Below are positions 26,132-36,700 of a stretch of DNA of 64,000 nt, in pieces. The position numbers were made by a program, and so were the translations under genes. Positions within the stretch are counted from its first letter, which is position 1, and every line of letters starts with the position of its first letter. The notes under the pieces are model-generated. The model made no database searches, had not been told where the DNA came from, and worked only from the letters and a program-made list of their open reading frames with translations. This DNA comes from JAKJEP01 sp964580995 (lineage in GTDB: Bacteria > Planctomycetota > Phycisphaerae > Sedimentisphaerales > SM23-30), in contig CAZOMV010000003.1 of NCBI GenBank assembly GCA_964580995.1, positions 1 through 64,000 of the forward strand, given 5' to 3'.

Positions 26132-27286
26132 TTACTTCTTCTCCGCCTTCAGCAGATCATAGGCCGAGACGCAGGACTCTTTCACAAATTTTTCAATATC
26201 CCCCAGCGTCGATTTCGCCAGCAGGTCCATATACAGCTTGCCAATATGTTTGTTCCACTGCTCCTTGCGAATTTCTTCCGAAATCGTAAATTGCGCCTCC
26301 GAAAAAGAAATGGTTCTGGCCTCCTGATACGAGACCAGCCGGGCAATAAAAAACCGATCCTCTCCTTCCAGGATCCCGCTCAACTCCCCCGCTGGGTTAC
26401 CCGCCAGGGCCTGGGCAATCGGCTTATACTGGTCCTGCAGCGCATCCGGCTTGATCGGCCGCCACAAACCATCATTCTCCTTGCGAAAACCGTGGGAATA
26501 CTCTTTTACCACCGCGCTGAAGTCCGTCCCGTTTTGCAGTTTCGCCCACGCTTCTGCCGCCGCCTGGCGTGCTTTCTCTTTTGCTGCCGTCTTTTGCTCC
26601 GCACTGGGATTGGCCCGCTGGGCCTCGTCCAGAAAATTCTTGACCTGAATATCGATCAACTGAAACTGAATCTCCGCTTCCTGCTGAAACTGGTCTTCCA
26701 GATGCCGGCGGTAATACTGCATCATCTGCCCGCGGGTCACCTCCTGCGTCGGGGAGAAATACGTCTCGCGATAACTCTGGATCACCATGCGGCGTTTGAT
26801 CGAATCCAGCTCTTTTTCGATGCTGGACCCCTTTTTGGCCAATTCTTCCTGCGCCCGCGCCTCGATCCCATTATAGGATCCGATCAATCGCTTCCGCTCA
26901 TCCGCCAGGGCCTTTTCGATTACCTTCTCATAATCGTCATGCTTTTCCAAATCTTTCATCGCATGTTGATATAACAGCAGATCAAAAATCTTATCCCGAA
27001 CCACCTTAGCCACCGCCACTTCCGCCCGGGCCAAAAATTGCTGTCGGTCTAATTCTCCCGCCCATTTCACCAGATCCGCACGCAAATCCGGTTCCGCGAT
27101 GATCTGTGCCGATGTTAATGCGTCGTTATTGATCCGCAATACCGCCCCCTGGATTGTCTGCGATCCCGCAATAGGCTCATTGGGTTCTGCTGGAACCGCC
27201 GCCTCGGAAGGCACTTGGGCCTGGGAAAAACTAACCAATTCCCAAACCAATCCTGTCAGTAATAATAAATAACGTACATTTAGCAT
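26132..27286 (-). CDS. Exported SurA/PpiC-like peptidyl-prolyl isomerase
   Basis: 384 residues with a Sec signal (MLNVRYLLLLTGLVWELVSFSQA). The order fits the SurA/PrsA class. An N-terminal helical chaperone part (residues about 60-190, with VVRDKIFDLLLYQHAM and VIEKALADERKR) is followed by a parvulin domain at about 195-320. The latter shows FSAVVKEYSHGFRKENDGLWRP and the LSGILEGEDRFFIARLVSYQEA strand. A final helix follows that resembles the C-terminal helix of SurA. It would assist folding of outer-membrane or secreted proteins, in keeping with the LptD-like gene at the head of the same strand run. AAGGAG precedes the start. A gap of 149 bases separates it from mfd. Confidence 0.85.
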   Translation of the reverse strand: MLNVRYLLLLTGLVWELVSFSQAQVPSEAAVPAEPNEPIAGSQTIQGAVLRINNDALTSAQIIAEPDLRADLVKWAGELDRQQFLARAEVAVAKVVRDKIFDLLLYQHAMKDLEKHDDYEKVIEKALADERKRLIGSYNGIEARAQEELAKKGSSIEKELDSIKRRMVIQSYRETYFSPTQEVTRGQMMQYYRRHLEDQFQQEAEIQFQLIDIQVKNFLDEAQRANPSAEQKTAAKEKARQAAAEAWAKLQNGTDFSAVVKEYSHGFRKENDGLWRPIKPDALQDQYKPIAQALAGNPAGELSGILEGEDRFFIARLVSYQEARTISFSEAQFTISEEIRKEQWNKHIGKLYMDLLAKSTLGDIEKFVKESCVSAYDLLKAEKK

Positions 27287-27435
27287 GTAAACTCCTTATT
27301 TTGGTGGGATTATATCCGATTTTCGCCAGCCGGGCAATATTTTCCAGAATTTCCCACAATTCGCACCGCCACTTTTGAACAGCCAGACTTAAATTTTATA
27401 TAACCCATTGGAATAAAAGAGAATAGACAGCCCAA

Positions 27436-30400
27436 CTATACCCGCTTCTTCTTATCCAGCATTTTCCGCAACAGCGATAAAAGATTCGCCGGCGTGGCGA
27501 AGTACTTTTCCGCCAGCCGCACATGCACCGTTTGATAATCCACTATCCGCACGGAACCGGCAGTCCCGGAAAATAACCGGTTAATCAAGTTCCCCTCCCG
27601 TGATTCTTTGGTACCGGGTTTGGCAGAGACGGTTTCCACCGGTTCATGATCCAGCGTAAAAATCAAATCCGGCTCCTGCTGGACAATGCTGCGAATCGAC
27701 CAGGGACCGGCCAGAATCCGGATTTCCGCCAACTGCAAAAGATCGAGCACCGACCGGGGCGGTTTGCCAAACTGATCGAACAAATCCTGCTCCAACTGCT
27801 CCAGTTCCGCCTTGGTCCGCGCCACCGCCAACCGCCGATAGGCATCCATCCGCTGCCGTTCCGATGCAATATAACTTCGCGGAATGTGGCTGCTGATATT
27901 CAGCTCCAGATGCGTCATAAGCTCCAATGGCTCCTCCTGGCCTTTCTTATGCCGAACGGCCCGCGCCAGCAACTGACAATACATCTCATAGCCCACCGCA
28001 TCAATATGCCCGCTCTGTTCGATCCCTAATATATTCCCCGCCCCGCGTATCTCCAGATCCCGCATCGCGATCCGAAACCCTGATCCCAACTGCGAATACT
28101 CCTCAATCGCCTTGAGCCGCTTGCTCGCCGTCGGCGTGATCGTCCGCCGTGCCGGCAGCATCATATACGCATACGCCCGGTTCTTATACCGCCCGACCCG
28201 TCCCCGCAACTGATGCAATTCCGCCAATCCGAACCGATCCGCATCACAAATAATAATCGTGTTCGCACTGGGAATGTCCAACCCCGATTCAATAATCGTC
28301 GTGCACACCAGCACATCCGCCCGGTGATTCACAAACTCCAGCATCTGCTTCTCCAGCTCATGCTTGGCCATCTGCCCATGCCCCACCGCAATCCGCGCCT
28401 CCGGCACCAATTGATGCAATTGATCCGCCACACTCACAATGTTATGCACCCGGTTGTGCAGAAAATAGACCTGGCCTTCCCGGGCCAGCTCCCGCAGGAT
28501 CGATTCCCGGATCCGCTCCTTGTCATACGCACACACCTCCGTCACAATGCTCCGCCGGTCCAGCGGCGGGGTCATCAGCGAGGAGATATCCCGCAACCCC
28601 AGCAGCGCCATATGCAGCGTGCGCGGGATCGGCGTGGCCGTCATCGTCAGCATATCCACCGTGGTCCGCATCCGTTTCAGCCGCTCCTTGTGTTCCACCC
28701 CGAACCGCTGCTCCTCGTCGATAATCACCAGCCCCAAATCCTTAAACCGAACATCCCCGCTCAAAATCCGGTGCGTCCCGATCAGTACATCCACCTGCCC
28801 ACGGGCGGTGCGGTCGAGAATTTCCCGGGCCTGCCGGCCGGTCTTGAACCGGCTGATCGACTCCACCGCAAAAGGATAATCCGCCAGCCGCTCCGTAAAC
28901 GTGCGATAATGTTGCTCCGCCAGGACCGTCGTCGGCACCAGCACCGCCGTCTGCTTACCGGTTTCCGCCGCCTTGAACACCGCCCGCATCGCCAATTCCG
29001 TCTTGCCATACCCCACATCCCCACACAACAATCGGTCCATCGGCCGGCTCATCTGCATATCCTTCTTAATATCCTGATTCGCCGTCAGTTGATCGTCCGT
29101 TTCCTGGTATAAAAACGATTCCTCAAATTCCTTCTGCCACGCCGTATCGTCCGGGAAGCGGATGCCCGGCATACTCTGCCGCTGGGCCTGAATCTCCAGC
29201 AGTTCCGACGCCACATCCTCCACCGCCTCCCGCACCTTCTGCTTCTGTTTCTCCCAGCTTTTGCCTCCCACCCGCGAAAGCACCATTCGCCCCGACCGGC
29301 ATCCCACATACTTATGCACCAAATCGATCTTGCTGGCCGGGACATGCACCACTGCTTTGTCCGCGTATTCCAGCGCCAGATATTCTTCCTGCCGGCCCCC
29401 CTTGGTCAGAGTTTTCATTCCCAGGAACCGGCCGATCCCGTGGGTCACATGCACCACCAGATCGTTCTTCTCCAGATCCACAAACGAATCAATCGCCTGC
29501 ACGTTCTTCAGCTTACGCAACCTCCGCCGTACCGGATGCTGGCCAAACAACTCATGATGGCTGACCACCAGTAAATCCGTCTTCGGCAGTGAAAATCCCT
29601 CGTGCACAAAGCCAACCGGAAAATAAAACCGCCCCGAAAAACCAGGCTCCGATCCTCCTGTTTTAGTTTTCCCCTTTAGATCCCCCAGTAGTTCCTTCGT
29701 CCGCTGCTGTTCCGCCGGATTCTCGCAAAACAGAAACACCCGGCTCGTTCCACATTGATCCCATAATTCATCCAGCGCCTCCACCCCGCGTCTTTCATAC
29801 TGCTGTATGGACTGCCCGTCCAACCGCAGCGAATTCCGTCCCGCCACCGAAGCAAATTTATTGATATATAACCGGTCCCATCCCGCCGCTTTCTTCAGAA
29901 CCGCCTCCACCGGATACATCCCCAGCGGATGATTCATCCGCTCCAGAAAAATCCGCCCCACCTCCGCCACCTCGCTGCTCTCCTCCACCACCAGCAACGT
30001 ATCCTTCGCCAGATAATCGAACAACATCGACGACTCTTCCCCAGTCGCCGTGCCCCGGCAACTGGCAATCTGAATCCGCCGGATCGGCGCCGTGGACCGC
30101 TGCGTATCCCGGTCGAAATAGCGAAGCGACTCAACCTGGTCTCCAAAAAATTCCAGACGCACCGGGTGATCCTGGCCCGGTCCCAAAATATCCACAATCC
30201 CGCCCCGCTGGGCAAACTCTCCTACCACATCCACCTGATCCACCCGCCCATACTGATGATCCACCAGCCACTTCACAATCCCCTCCGGCCCGCCTTCATA
30301 TTCCTGCGACTCCGCTATGGATAGCGATTGCTCGTCTAAAAAATGCGGCGATGGGACCGGCTGCATGAGCGCATTCACTGAAGCCACCAGTATTCCATTC

Positions 30401-30828
30401 TGCTTGCCTTCCGCCAGCCATCGACACAACCGAAACCGCTCACAAGCAATTTCCGAGGTCGGCTCCAATTCCGCTTCTTGTCTCTCCGAGGCCGGGAATA
30501 ATTCGACCCCTTTGCCGCAAAACGTTTCCAGATCATCCTGTGCGTGGTCCGCCTCGCTGATATGCGCCGCTAAAAATAGCACCGGACGCCCCAGCCTTTC
30601 GTGCAAAATCGCTGTAATCAACCGGCTATACGATCCCCAACTGCCGCATACCTCCATCTCGATCCCCACACCGGCGGATGAAAGGCCCCCGGAACCCCCG
30701 GCTGGCATTACTCGCCGGCTAAAAAAATCCACCACCCTGACGATCGGCGAGGATTCCCCTTCTGCTCCCAATAAAATATCTTTCAACTCCGCTAATTCTT
30801 TCACAACCTGATCGCCCTGCCCCCGCAT
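27436..30828 (-). CDS. mfd: Transcription-repair coupling factor Mfd
   Basis: 1130 residues when started at 30828 (MRGQGDQ). The open frame extends 55 codons upstream into the FHA gene, but that extension is not Mfd-like. Mfd removes stalled RNA polymerase and recruits UvrA. The UvrB-like N-terminal part, the CarD-like RNA-polymerase-interaction domain (about residues 430-490, with VVHVTHGIGRFLGMKTL), and the RecG-like translocase are all present. The translocase has Walker A GDVGYGKTE near 606, DEEQ near 706 and motif III LTMTATPIPRT. The conserved QLRGRVGR box and the C-terminal TRCF domain that masks UvrA binding (about 960-1075) follow. Length is normal. It starts 10 bases after the FHA gene stop and has no strong ribosome site of its own, suggesting translational coupling. 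Confidence 0.96.
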   Translation of the reverse strand: MRGQGDQVVKELAELKDILLGAEGESSPIVRVVDFFSRRVMPAGGSGGLSSAGVGIEMEVCGSWGSYSRLITAILHERLGRPVLFLAAHISEADHAQDDLETFCGKGVELFPASERQEAELEPTSEIACERFRLCRWLAEGKQNGILVASVNALMQPVPSPHFLDEQSLSIAESQEYEGGPEGIVKWLVDHQYGRVDQVDVVGEFAQRGGIVDILGPGQDHPVRLEFFGDQVESLRYFDRDTQRSTAPIRRIQIASCRGTATGEESSMLFDYLAKDTLLVVEESSEVAEVGRIFLERMNHPLGMYPVEAVLKKAAGWDRLYINKFASVAGRNSLRLDGQSIQQYERRGVEALDELWDQCGTSRVFLFCENPAEQQRTKELLGDLKGKTKTGGSEPGFSGRFYFPVGFVHEGFSLPKTDLLVVSHHELFGQHPVRRRLRKLKNVQAIDSFVDLEKNDLVVHVTHGIGRFLGMKTLTKGGRQEEYLALEYADKAVVHVPASKIDLVHKYVGCRSGRMVLSRVGGKSWEKQKQKVREAVEDVASELLEIQAQRQSMPGIRFPDDTAWQKEFEESFLYQETDDQLTANQDIKKDMQMSRPMDRLLCGDVGYGKTELAMRAVFKAAETGKQTAVLVPTTVLAEQHYRTFTERLADYPFAVESISRFKTGRQAREILDRTARGQVDVLIGTHRILSGDVRFKDLGLVIIDEEQRFGVEHKERLKRMRTTVDMLTMTATPIPRTLHMALLGLRDISSLMTPPLDRRSIVTEVCAYDKERIRESILRELAREGQVYFLHNRVHNIVSVADQLHQLVPEARIAVGHGQMAKHELEKQMLEFVNHRADVLVCTTIIESGLDIPSANTIIICDADRFGLAELHQLRGRVGRYKNRAYAYMMLPARRTITPTASKRLKAIEEYSQLGSGFRIAMRDLEIRGAGNILGIEQSGHIDAVGYEMYCQLLARAVRHKKGQEEPLELMTHLELNISSHIPRSYIASERQRMDAYRRLAVARTKAELEQLEQDLFDQFGKPPRSVLDLLQLAEIRILAGPWSIRSIVQQEPDLIFTLDHEPVETVSAKPGTKESREGNLINRLFSGTAGSVRIVDYQTVHVRLAEKYFATPANLLSLLRKMLDKKKRV

Positions 30829-30838
30829 CGGGAAAAAC

Positions 30839-31225
30839 CTATTGCCTGTTCGATTTTCCTTCCCGTTTCTCCCCCGCTTTTTTGAGCTTGTCCAGATCAT
30901 AGAGCGGCAGTTTGGCCGCTTTCGGGTCGATCGTATCCAGGGCGCTCCAGAATCGGATCGTCGAACCTCCGATCCCGATCTCATCTCCGTCAAAAAGCGG
31001 TTCCGCCTTCTCCACTTTATCCTGATTCAACAACGTTCCGTTGCGGCTGCACAAATCCCGTAAAAAATAACGGCCTTCCTCCAGATAGATCTCGCAGTGC
31101 TTCCGAGATGCCTGCCTCTCATCGATATACAACGGATTATCCGCCATCCGGCCGATCGTGATCCGAGGTAACTCTACTTTGATACGGCGAGGATTTCTGC
31201 TGTCATATATTTCAAAAATAGGCAT
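30839..31225 (-). CDS. FHA-domain protein
   Basis: 128 residues, essentially one forkhead-associated domain. The phosphothreonine-binding landmarks are ITIGRMADNPLYI, ASRKHCEI (S-x-x-H), YFLRDLCSRNGTLLN (N-G) and the closing strand LFDGDEIGIGGSTIRFW. A charged tail of about 30 residues follows (KLKKAGEKREGKSNR). FHA domains dock onto phosphothreonine peptides made by Ser/Thr kinases, which planctomycetes have in number; the partner is not in this window. It lies between rho (70 bases away) and mfd (10 bases away), an arrangement that may couple its expression to these two transcription factors. Confidence 0.9.
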   Translation of the reverse strand: MPIFEIYDSRNPRRIKVELPRITIGRMADNPLYIDERQASRKHCEIYLEEGRYFLRDLCSRNGTLLNQDKVEKAEPLFDGDEIGIGGSTIRFWSALDTIDPKAAKLPLYDLDKLKKAGEKREGKSNRQ

Positions 31226-31296
31226 ATCTTACATCACGTGAATCGATACGGAATATTCACAATGGTGTTACGTCCCTGCATACGGGCCAACCCGGA

Positions 31297-32829
31297 TTAA
31301 TTTAGATTCATCGTCATCAGGAACTCCGCATTGCTCTTGACCTTATTCAGCCGGCTTTTCAACAGCTCAATCGCCTCCACCGGATTCATATCGCTTAAGA
31401 CCCGGCGCAGCCGATACACCAGTTCCAGCTCCTTCGGATCCAGCAGCAATTCTTCCTTACGCGTACCGCTGCGGCTGATATCAATCGCCGGCCACGTCCG
31501 GCGATCAACCAGACGGCGGTCCAGGTGCAGTTCCATATTGCCGGTTCCTTTAAACTCTTCAAAGATTACTTCGTCCATCTTCGATCCGGTCTCGATCAGC
31601 GCCGTCGCCAGAATCGTCAGCGATCCGCCATGTTCGATATTCCGGGCCGCCCCGAAGAATTTCTTGGGCTTCTGCAAAGCGTTCGAATCCACACCACCGG
31701 TCAAAATCTTCCCGGAATGCGGTACTTCGGTATTATACGCCCGCGCCAGACGGGTGATCGAATCCAGCAGAATCACTACATCATGGCCATACTCCACCAG
31801 GCGCTTGGCCTTCTCGATTACCATCTCCGCCACCTGCACATGACGGCTGGCCGGTTCGTCAAAGGTCGAACTGATAACCTCCACATCATCCGCCGTCGCC
31901 CGCTCCATTTCCGTCACTTCTTCCGGCCGTTCATCAATCAGCAGAATAATCAGGTCGACATCCGGATGATTCGTACTAATGGCATTAGCGATCTTCTGCA
32001 ACAGAACCGTTTTGCCGGTCCGCGGCGGGGCCACTATCAAACCCCGCTGTCCCTTGCCGATCGGAGTCACAATATCCACAATCCGCATATTGATTTCCTG
32101 CGGCGATGTCTCCAGATAAAAACGTGCTTCCGGATGCAGCGGCGTCAAATCTTCAAACACCACCTTCTCCGTCAAGACTTCCGGATCTTCGTAATTGATG
32201 GCCTCCACCCGCAGCAGCGCAAAATATTTCTCCGACTCCTTCGGTGGGCGAATCTGCCCGGCCAGAATATTCCCGTTCCGCAAGCCAAACCGGCGAATCT
32301 GCGACGGCGAAACATAAATATCATCCGGACACGGCAGATAATTATAATCCGGACTCCGCAAAAATCCGAACCCGTCCGGCAATAACTCCAGCACCCCCTC
32401 CCCATACATCATCCCGTTCTGCTGAATCCGCTCCTTCAAAATCTTGAAGATCAGTTCCTGCTTCTTCAGGCCTGTGTATTCCACCAGCCCCTGCTCCTTG
32501 GCCAGATCGTGCAGCTTCTCCACCGTCATCTTCTGAAGATCCGTGATATGAAGCTCCCCTTTCTTCACCTCTTCATATTTCGCGTGCGTCTCCTCATCAA
32601 TGGAAGAACGGGGCTTTTCTTTCTCTTTCTTTTCCTCCGGCGCCTTCTCTTCCACTACCGGCTGGGCATCCGCTTTTGGTTCGACTTCCAATTTAAATTC
32701 AGGCTCTGGCTCGGCCTCCAAAACGGCTGTTTCCGTTTCTTCTTGCTCTACCGCATCCTCCATCAGAGGCTCTTCTTTTTTCGAACTTTTTCGTTTAGTC
32801 GTCTTCTTTTTCGTACTGGCCTTGGCCAT
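31297..32829 (-). CDS. rho: Transcription termination factor Rho
   Basis: 510 residues from 32829, where AAAGGAG stands eight bases upstream; an in-frame ATG at 32856 is possible. A low-complexity N-terminal extension of about 85 residues comes first (KKKTTKRKSSKKEE, then Glu/Pro-rich), typical of planctomycete and actinobacterial Rho. Then come the Rho_N helical domain (LQKMTVEKLHDLAKEQG) and the RNA-binding OB fold (DGFGFLRSPDYNYLPCPDDIYVS). The hexameric ATPase has Walker A PPRTGKT near residue 270, LLIDERPEEVTEM near 295, and the Q- and R-loop region DSITRLARAYN. The C-terminus is complete. It unwinds RNA and ends transcripts. The 233-base leader contains an inverted repeat that could take part in autogenous control. 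Confidence 0.96.
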   Translation of the reverse strand: MAKASTKKKTTKRKSSKKEEPLMEDAVEQEETETAVLEAEPEPEFKLEVEPKADAQPVVEEKAPEEKKEKEKPRSSIDEETHAKYEEVKKGELHITDLQKMTVEKLHDLAKEQGLVEYTGLKKQELIFKILKERIQQNGMMYGEGVLELLPDGFGFLRSPDYNYLPCPDDIYVSPSQIRRFGLRNGNILAGQIRPPKESEKYFALLRVEAINYEDPEVLTEKVVFEDLTPLHPEARFYLETSPQEINMRIVDIVTPIGKGQRGLIVAPPRTGKTVLLQKIANAISTNHPDVDLIILLIDERPEEVTEMERATADDVEVISSTFDEPASRHVQVAEMVIEKAKRLVEYGHDVVILLDSITRLARAYNTEVPHSGKILTGGVDSNALQKPKKFFGAARNIEHGGSLTILATALIETGSKMDEVIFEEFKGTGNMELHLDRRLVDRRTWPAIDISRSGTRKEELLLDPKELELVYRLRRVLSDMNPVEAIELLKSRLNKVKSNAEFLMTMNLN

Positions 32830-32978
32830 TGAATCTGCTCCTTTAGCTTTTGTCATCTGTCTTCCTACAATTCTGCTTGAAATCCCGTTTTCTCATTTTT
32901 CCGGGTGAACCTTCAGGCTTGATTTTTCCTCAACTGTTTATTTGTCAGAATCAGTTGATTTAACTTATGAGGTAATAA

Positions 32979-33003
32979 TTACTTAACTTTTTTCGCTAAG
33001 TAA
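32979..33003 (-). other. Stem-loop in the rho leader
   Basis: Perfect 7-bp arms TTACTTA / TAAGTAA with an 11-base A-rich loop, about 150 bases ahead of rho and just after coaE. The region 32830-33062 otherwise shows no gene. Rho genes are often autoregulated through their leaders; the role of this stem is only a guess. Confidence 0.3.
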
Positions 33004-33062
33004 CGCCCACCCCGGGCCACTTCCCATACACCGATTTACGAAACCCGTCTAACAGGAAGCCT

Positions 33063-33674
33063 TCATTCTTTTTCTAGTACCAAAATAAGTAATTTAGCGA
33101 CTTGTTTAGCCAAATCGGGGATACTAGATTTGTTCTCTACGATATATTCGGACATTTGGGCCTTCTTGTCCAGCGCTATTTGAAAATTTTCTATTTTTTT
33201 TATCTTTGCCCGGTCCCAATGACCTCGTTTGGCTAGCTGGGCGTAGCGTTTCTCTTCGTCACAGGCGACAAATACCACCGCATCGCAATACTCCTGCCAG
33301 CCAACCTCATACAACAATGGTACGTCCAATATGATTGCCGCTATCTTACCATCAGAACGGTACTTTTCAATCAATTCGTCCTGACGCCGCTGGATCAGAG
33401 GATGCAGTAAAGACATTAATTTGTCCAACTCCTCCTTATTGGCAAACACCTTATCTGACAAGACTTTATGATCTATTTGGCCGGACTCTCCCACTACGCC
33501 CGGACCCCATATGGCAACTATCTGATCGATTACATCTTTTTTCCGCAGCAACTCATGATTGAGTTCATCCGCACTGATAACCGCACAACCTAAACCGGAA
33601 AATAACCCGGCAACTGTGGTTTTACCTGATCCCATTCCGCCAACGATTCCGATTATAGGCTTGTTTTTTCCCAT
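33063..33674 (-). CDS. coaE: Dephospho-CoA kinase
   Basis: 203 residues. The P-loop IGIVGGMGSGKTTVA at residues 8-22 binds ATP. It is followed by the CoaE-specific ISADELNHELL and the lid/core motif HPLIQRRQDELIEKY, and then by ILDVPLLYEVGWQEYCDAVVFV. The enzyme phosphorylates the 3'-hydroxyl of dephospho-CoA, the last step of coenzyme A synthesis, in the cytoplasm. Length is normal. An AGGCGG site precedes the start. Its stop is 233 bases ahead of rho, and its start is 42 bases after the LptD-like gene. Confidence 0.95.
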   Translation of the reverse strand: MGKNKPIIGIVGGMGSGKTTVAGLFSGLGCAVISADELNHELLRKKDVIDQIVAIWGPGVVGESGQIDHKVLSDKVFANKEELDKLMSLLHPLIQRRQDELIEKYRSDGKIAAIILDVPLLYEVGWQEYCDAVVFVACDEEKRYAQLAKRGHWDRAKIKKIENFQIALDKKAQMSEYIVENKSSIPDLAKQVAKLLILVLEKE

Positions 33675-33716
33675 GTCCGCCTTTTTTTCCCTATTTTTTT
33701 TGAAATTTTCCCTTTT

Positions 33717-36700
33717 TCAGCGGGTCAGACGGGTAAATCGCCGGGACCCAAGGGCAATTTGATCGGTCCCTTCCGGCCAGAAACTCACGGAAAAGGACAA
33801 ACTGTCGCGAATGGCATCCAGCCCGAAACTGAACGCACCATACCAGTGCGGAAACTTCCGGATGATCACCACCTGAGTATAAGCGTCGCTGCCCCGATCA
33901 ATGTCATATTGATGGGCCACAGAGAAGGTATATTTGCGATTCAGTTGATAACTGGTTCCCGTTGTCAAGAAGTGGCTGTCCGCGTTGCGAATCCGCTTGT
34001 CCAGCGTACCCTTATCCAGAAAATATTCATACTGGTTGCGAAACGGATCCCCGTTACGCAAATAAAGCGTCCCCACATAATAACTCATCCGCGGTGTTCG
34101 CTGAACCGCAATGGCGGCGTTGGCCTGACTGATCACCCCGTCATGAACATTGTTATTCATGTCTCCCACCAAAGCCGTCGTATCCGACATCAGCCACGTC
34201 CAGTCCACCTGCGTATGATCGCTCAGGGTCTGATTGATCTGTTCCCGCCGGGCCAAATCCAGATTTGCCAGATCGCTGTTTAGAATCGGCTGTTTGCCAT
34301 ATTGCGGTTCCGGTGTCGAAAAGTAAAAACGGTTCGGCAAGTCAAAGTCATCCACATCATGATTCACCAGCGTAACCGAGGTATCCAATCGCAGAAAATC
34401 CACGCTGCGTTTTTCTCCTTCCCGGCCCCGCATCGTCTGCCATCGTTGCCGCAAGGCGAAATTAAATACATCCTGTGACTCCGCTTCCTCCAGGTCCGAA
34501 TCTACCCAGAAGGCACTGGCCTCCGGTGTAATGACATGGCGAATCCGGTCCAGATCCCAGAACCGGGACTGGACCGTATCATCCACATGCCAAAACTGGG
34601 TACTGGCCCGCATCCCGCCCGCTCCCTGCACAAAATTATGATTCTCATCCAGATTCATATCATCATACGCAAATGTCCCGATTGCCGTCGGCACCAGCTT
34701 AAAATCTCCCGCCTGCAGCGGCAGCCCCACTTCATGCCGGCTCACCCCTAAGGCGTAATCACTCTGATCCAGCATATCCGGCAGAATGCTATCCTCCCGC
34801 CCGTCAAAACCCGACACTTCCCGGCTTCCCGCCCGCTCGCTGATCCGCGAAACATACCCGTCATGGTAATAGGTAAATTTCTCGAACAAATCCTGGCCGG
34901 CCATATGATGTCCCGCCGTCGGCAATTCCGTCATGGTATAATCGAAATCGTTCAATTGCCATTTATTCAGAAAATCAACCGCCCAGTTGTTCCGCTGCTG
35001 CTTGAAATAGACCAGCGTTTCCTGCTCCTTTTCCGTATCGAATTCCCGTTCTTCCCAGCTTTCCAGAAACTCCGGATCGCTAAAATAGCTGATTTCAAAC
35101 GTCCCTTGCCAGTCATGGGGAAAAAATTGCCGATGCTGCCACGTCGCCCGGCCGCGCAGCGGATCTTCCGGCACAAGGTCATCACGGGAATTCAGACGGC
35201 CCAGACTATCCTCGCCCGTATCATGTACCAGATACGTCTTCAAATTCCCAAAATTCGAGGCGGAGGTATAATCCATATCAATCCCGGTCCCCGGTCCCCG
35301 TTTGCTGAACTCATCCGCTCGCAGCGTCAAATCCACTCCCTTCGGTTCCGTCAACCCCAGCATCGAGGCCAGCTTCCATTCCGACTCCAGACTCATCCCA
35401 TAGTCCGATCCGTAACTGGTATGCACACTCTTGAGCGGCACTTTCGCCGGCGAACCCTCCCCTGCCAGCCGAGGCCACCAGAAAATCGGCACCTCATCCA
35501 CATTCGCCGTGGTATTCCGTATATCATATTTGATTCGATCCAATTCCTCCGTGGTGGCCGGCGCTTCCCCTTTTTCATTCAGTGTCGTCAGCTCCACCGT
35601 CTCCGCCCGCAATGATACGTGCGGCTTATAAAACTCATCCGTACTGATCTTCACCTTCTCCGCCGAAAATTGATTCAGGCTCAATTGCCGGATCTTCTCC
35701 GCCCGCACAAAAATCGGCCCCTCATTCTGCGGCGCCGTCATCCGCATCGTCCCGTTCAAAATCAACGCCCGGTTCCGCATAAAATCATAATATAGCCGTT
35801 CCGTCGTAATCTTATATTCTCCCCCTTGCAGCAGCACATCCCCCTCCAGATACACCCCCGTAACCGCCTGCCCCAGAAACAAATCAATATCCCGCTGATT
35901 CGCCTCTGTATTCGGTTCTTCCGGCCGGTTTTTCTTCTCCGAAGCAAGCTGGAGTATCTTCTCCTGCGAATAAAAAATCACCGCATTTTCCGCCTTCAGT
36001 TCCAGCAGCATATCTTCCTGCGCCAAATGCCGGTACACATAAATCCCATCCGTCGCCAGAAACACATCCGACCCGTCCGGCTGCTTCTGCGACTGGAACG
36101 GACCATACGGCACAATATGAACCGGTTCCCCGCTTTCCAGCTCCTCCGTCATCTCCATCACCTGAACCTCCGGTTCCGCCGGTTTTACTGGTTCCGCCGG
36201 CTTCGCCGGTTCTGCCTTAACCGGTTCCTCGGAAGGCCCGATCTCTTTCCCCACCGGTTCCACCTTGGCCGGCGCCTCAGAAGGTTCGGTCTCTTTCCCC
36301 GCCTCCGAAACCGTCGGCTCAACCACCTCTTCCGGCTGGCTCTGTTGTTGCCGCAGTTTCAATCCCGTTTGATAAATCGGCAAATCCGTTCCCGGCTTGT
36401 CCACCAGCGTTTCCGCCGTCAGATAAATCCGGCTGCCCGTTTGAAAAACCATCAGCATCCCGCCGGTCTTCTCCTCCGGCTCAATCCGCCGGTCCTTTTC
36501 CCTCAAATCCGCCCGCGTATTGCCCTCCATATACACCGCCAGCAAATTCTGCCGGGTCCCTTTCCCTTCTGAACCCACCCGCCGGATCCAGACCACCGCC
36601 TTATCTCCTGCAATCTGCCGGCCTTCACCCCGCACGATTACATTTCCCTGCAATACCACCGCATTTTCCCCATCTGCCGTCCGAAACGTCTGCCCATACT

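Noticed and set aside
28213..29112. 299-codon open frame opposite mfd
   Set aside because: Arg/His/Gln/Pro-rich product, no signal or motif; shadow of mfd codons.
30829..30993. 55-codon N-terminal extension of Mfd
   Set aside because: It lies inside the FHA gene in another frame and does not resemble Mfd.
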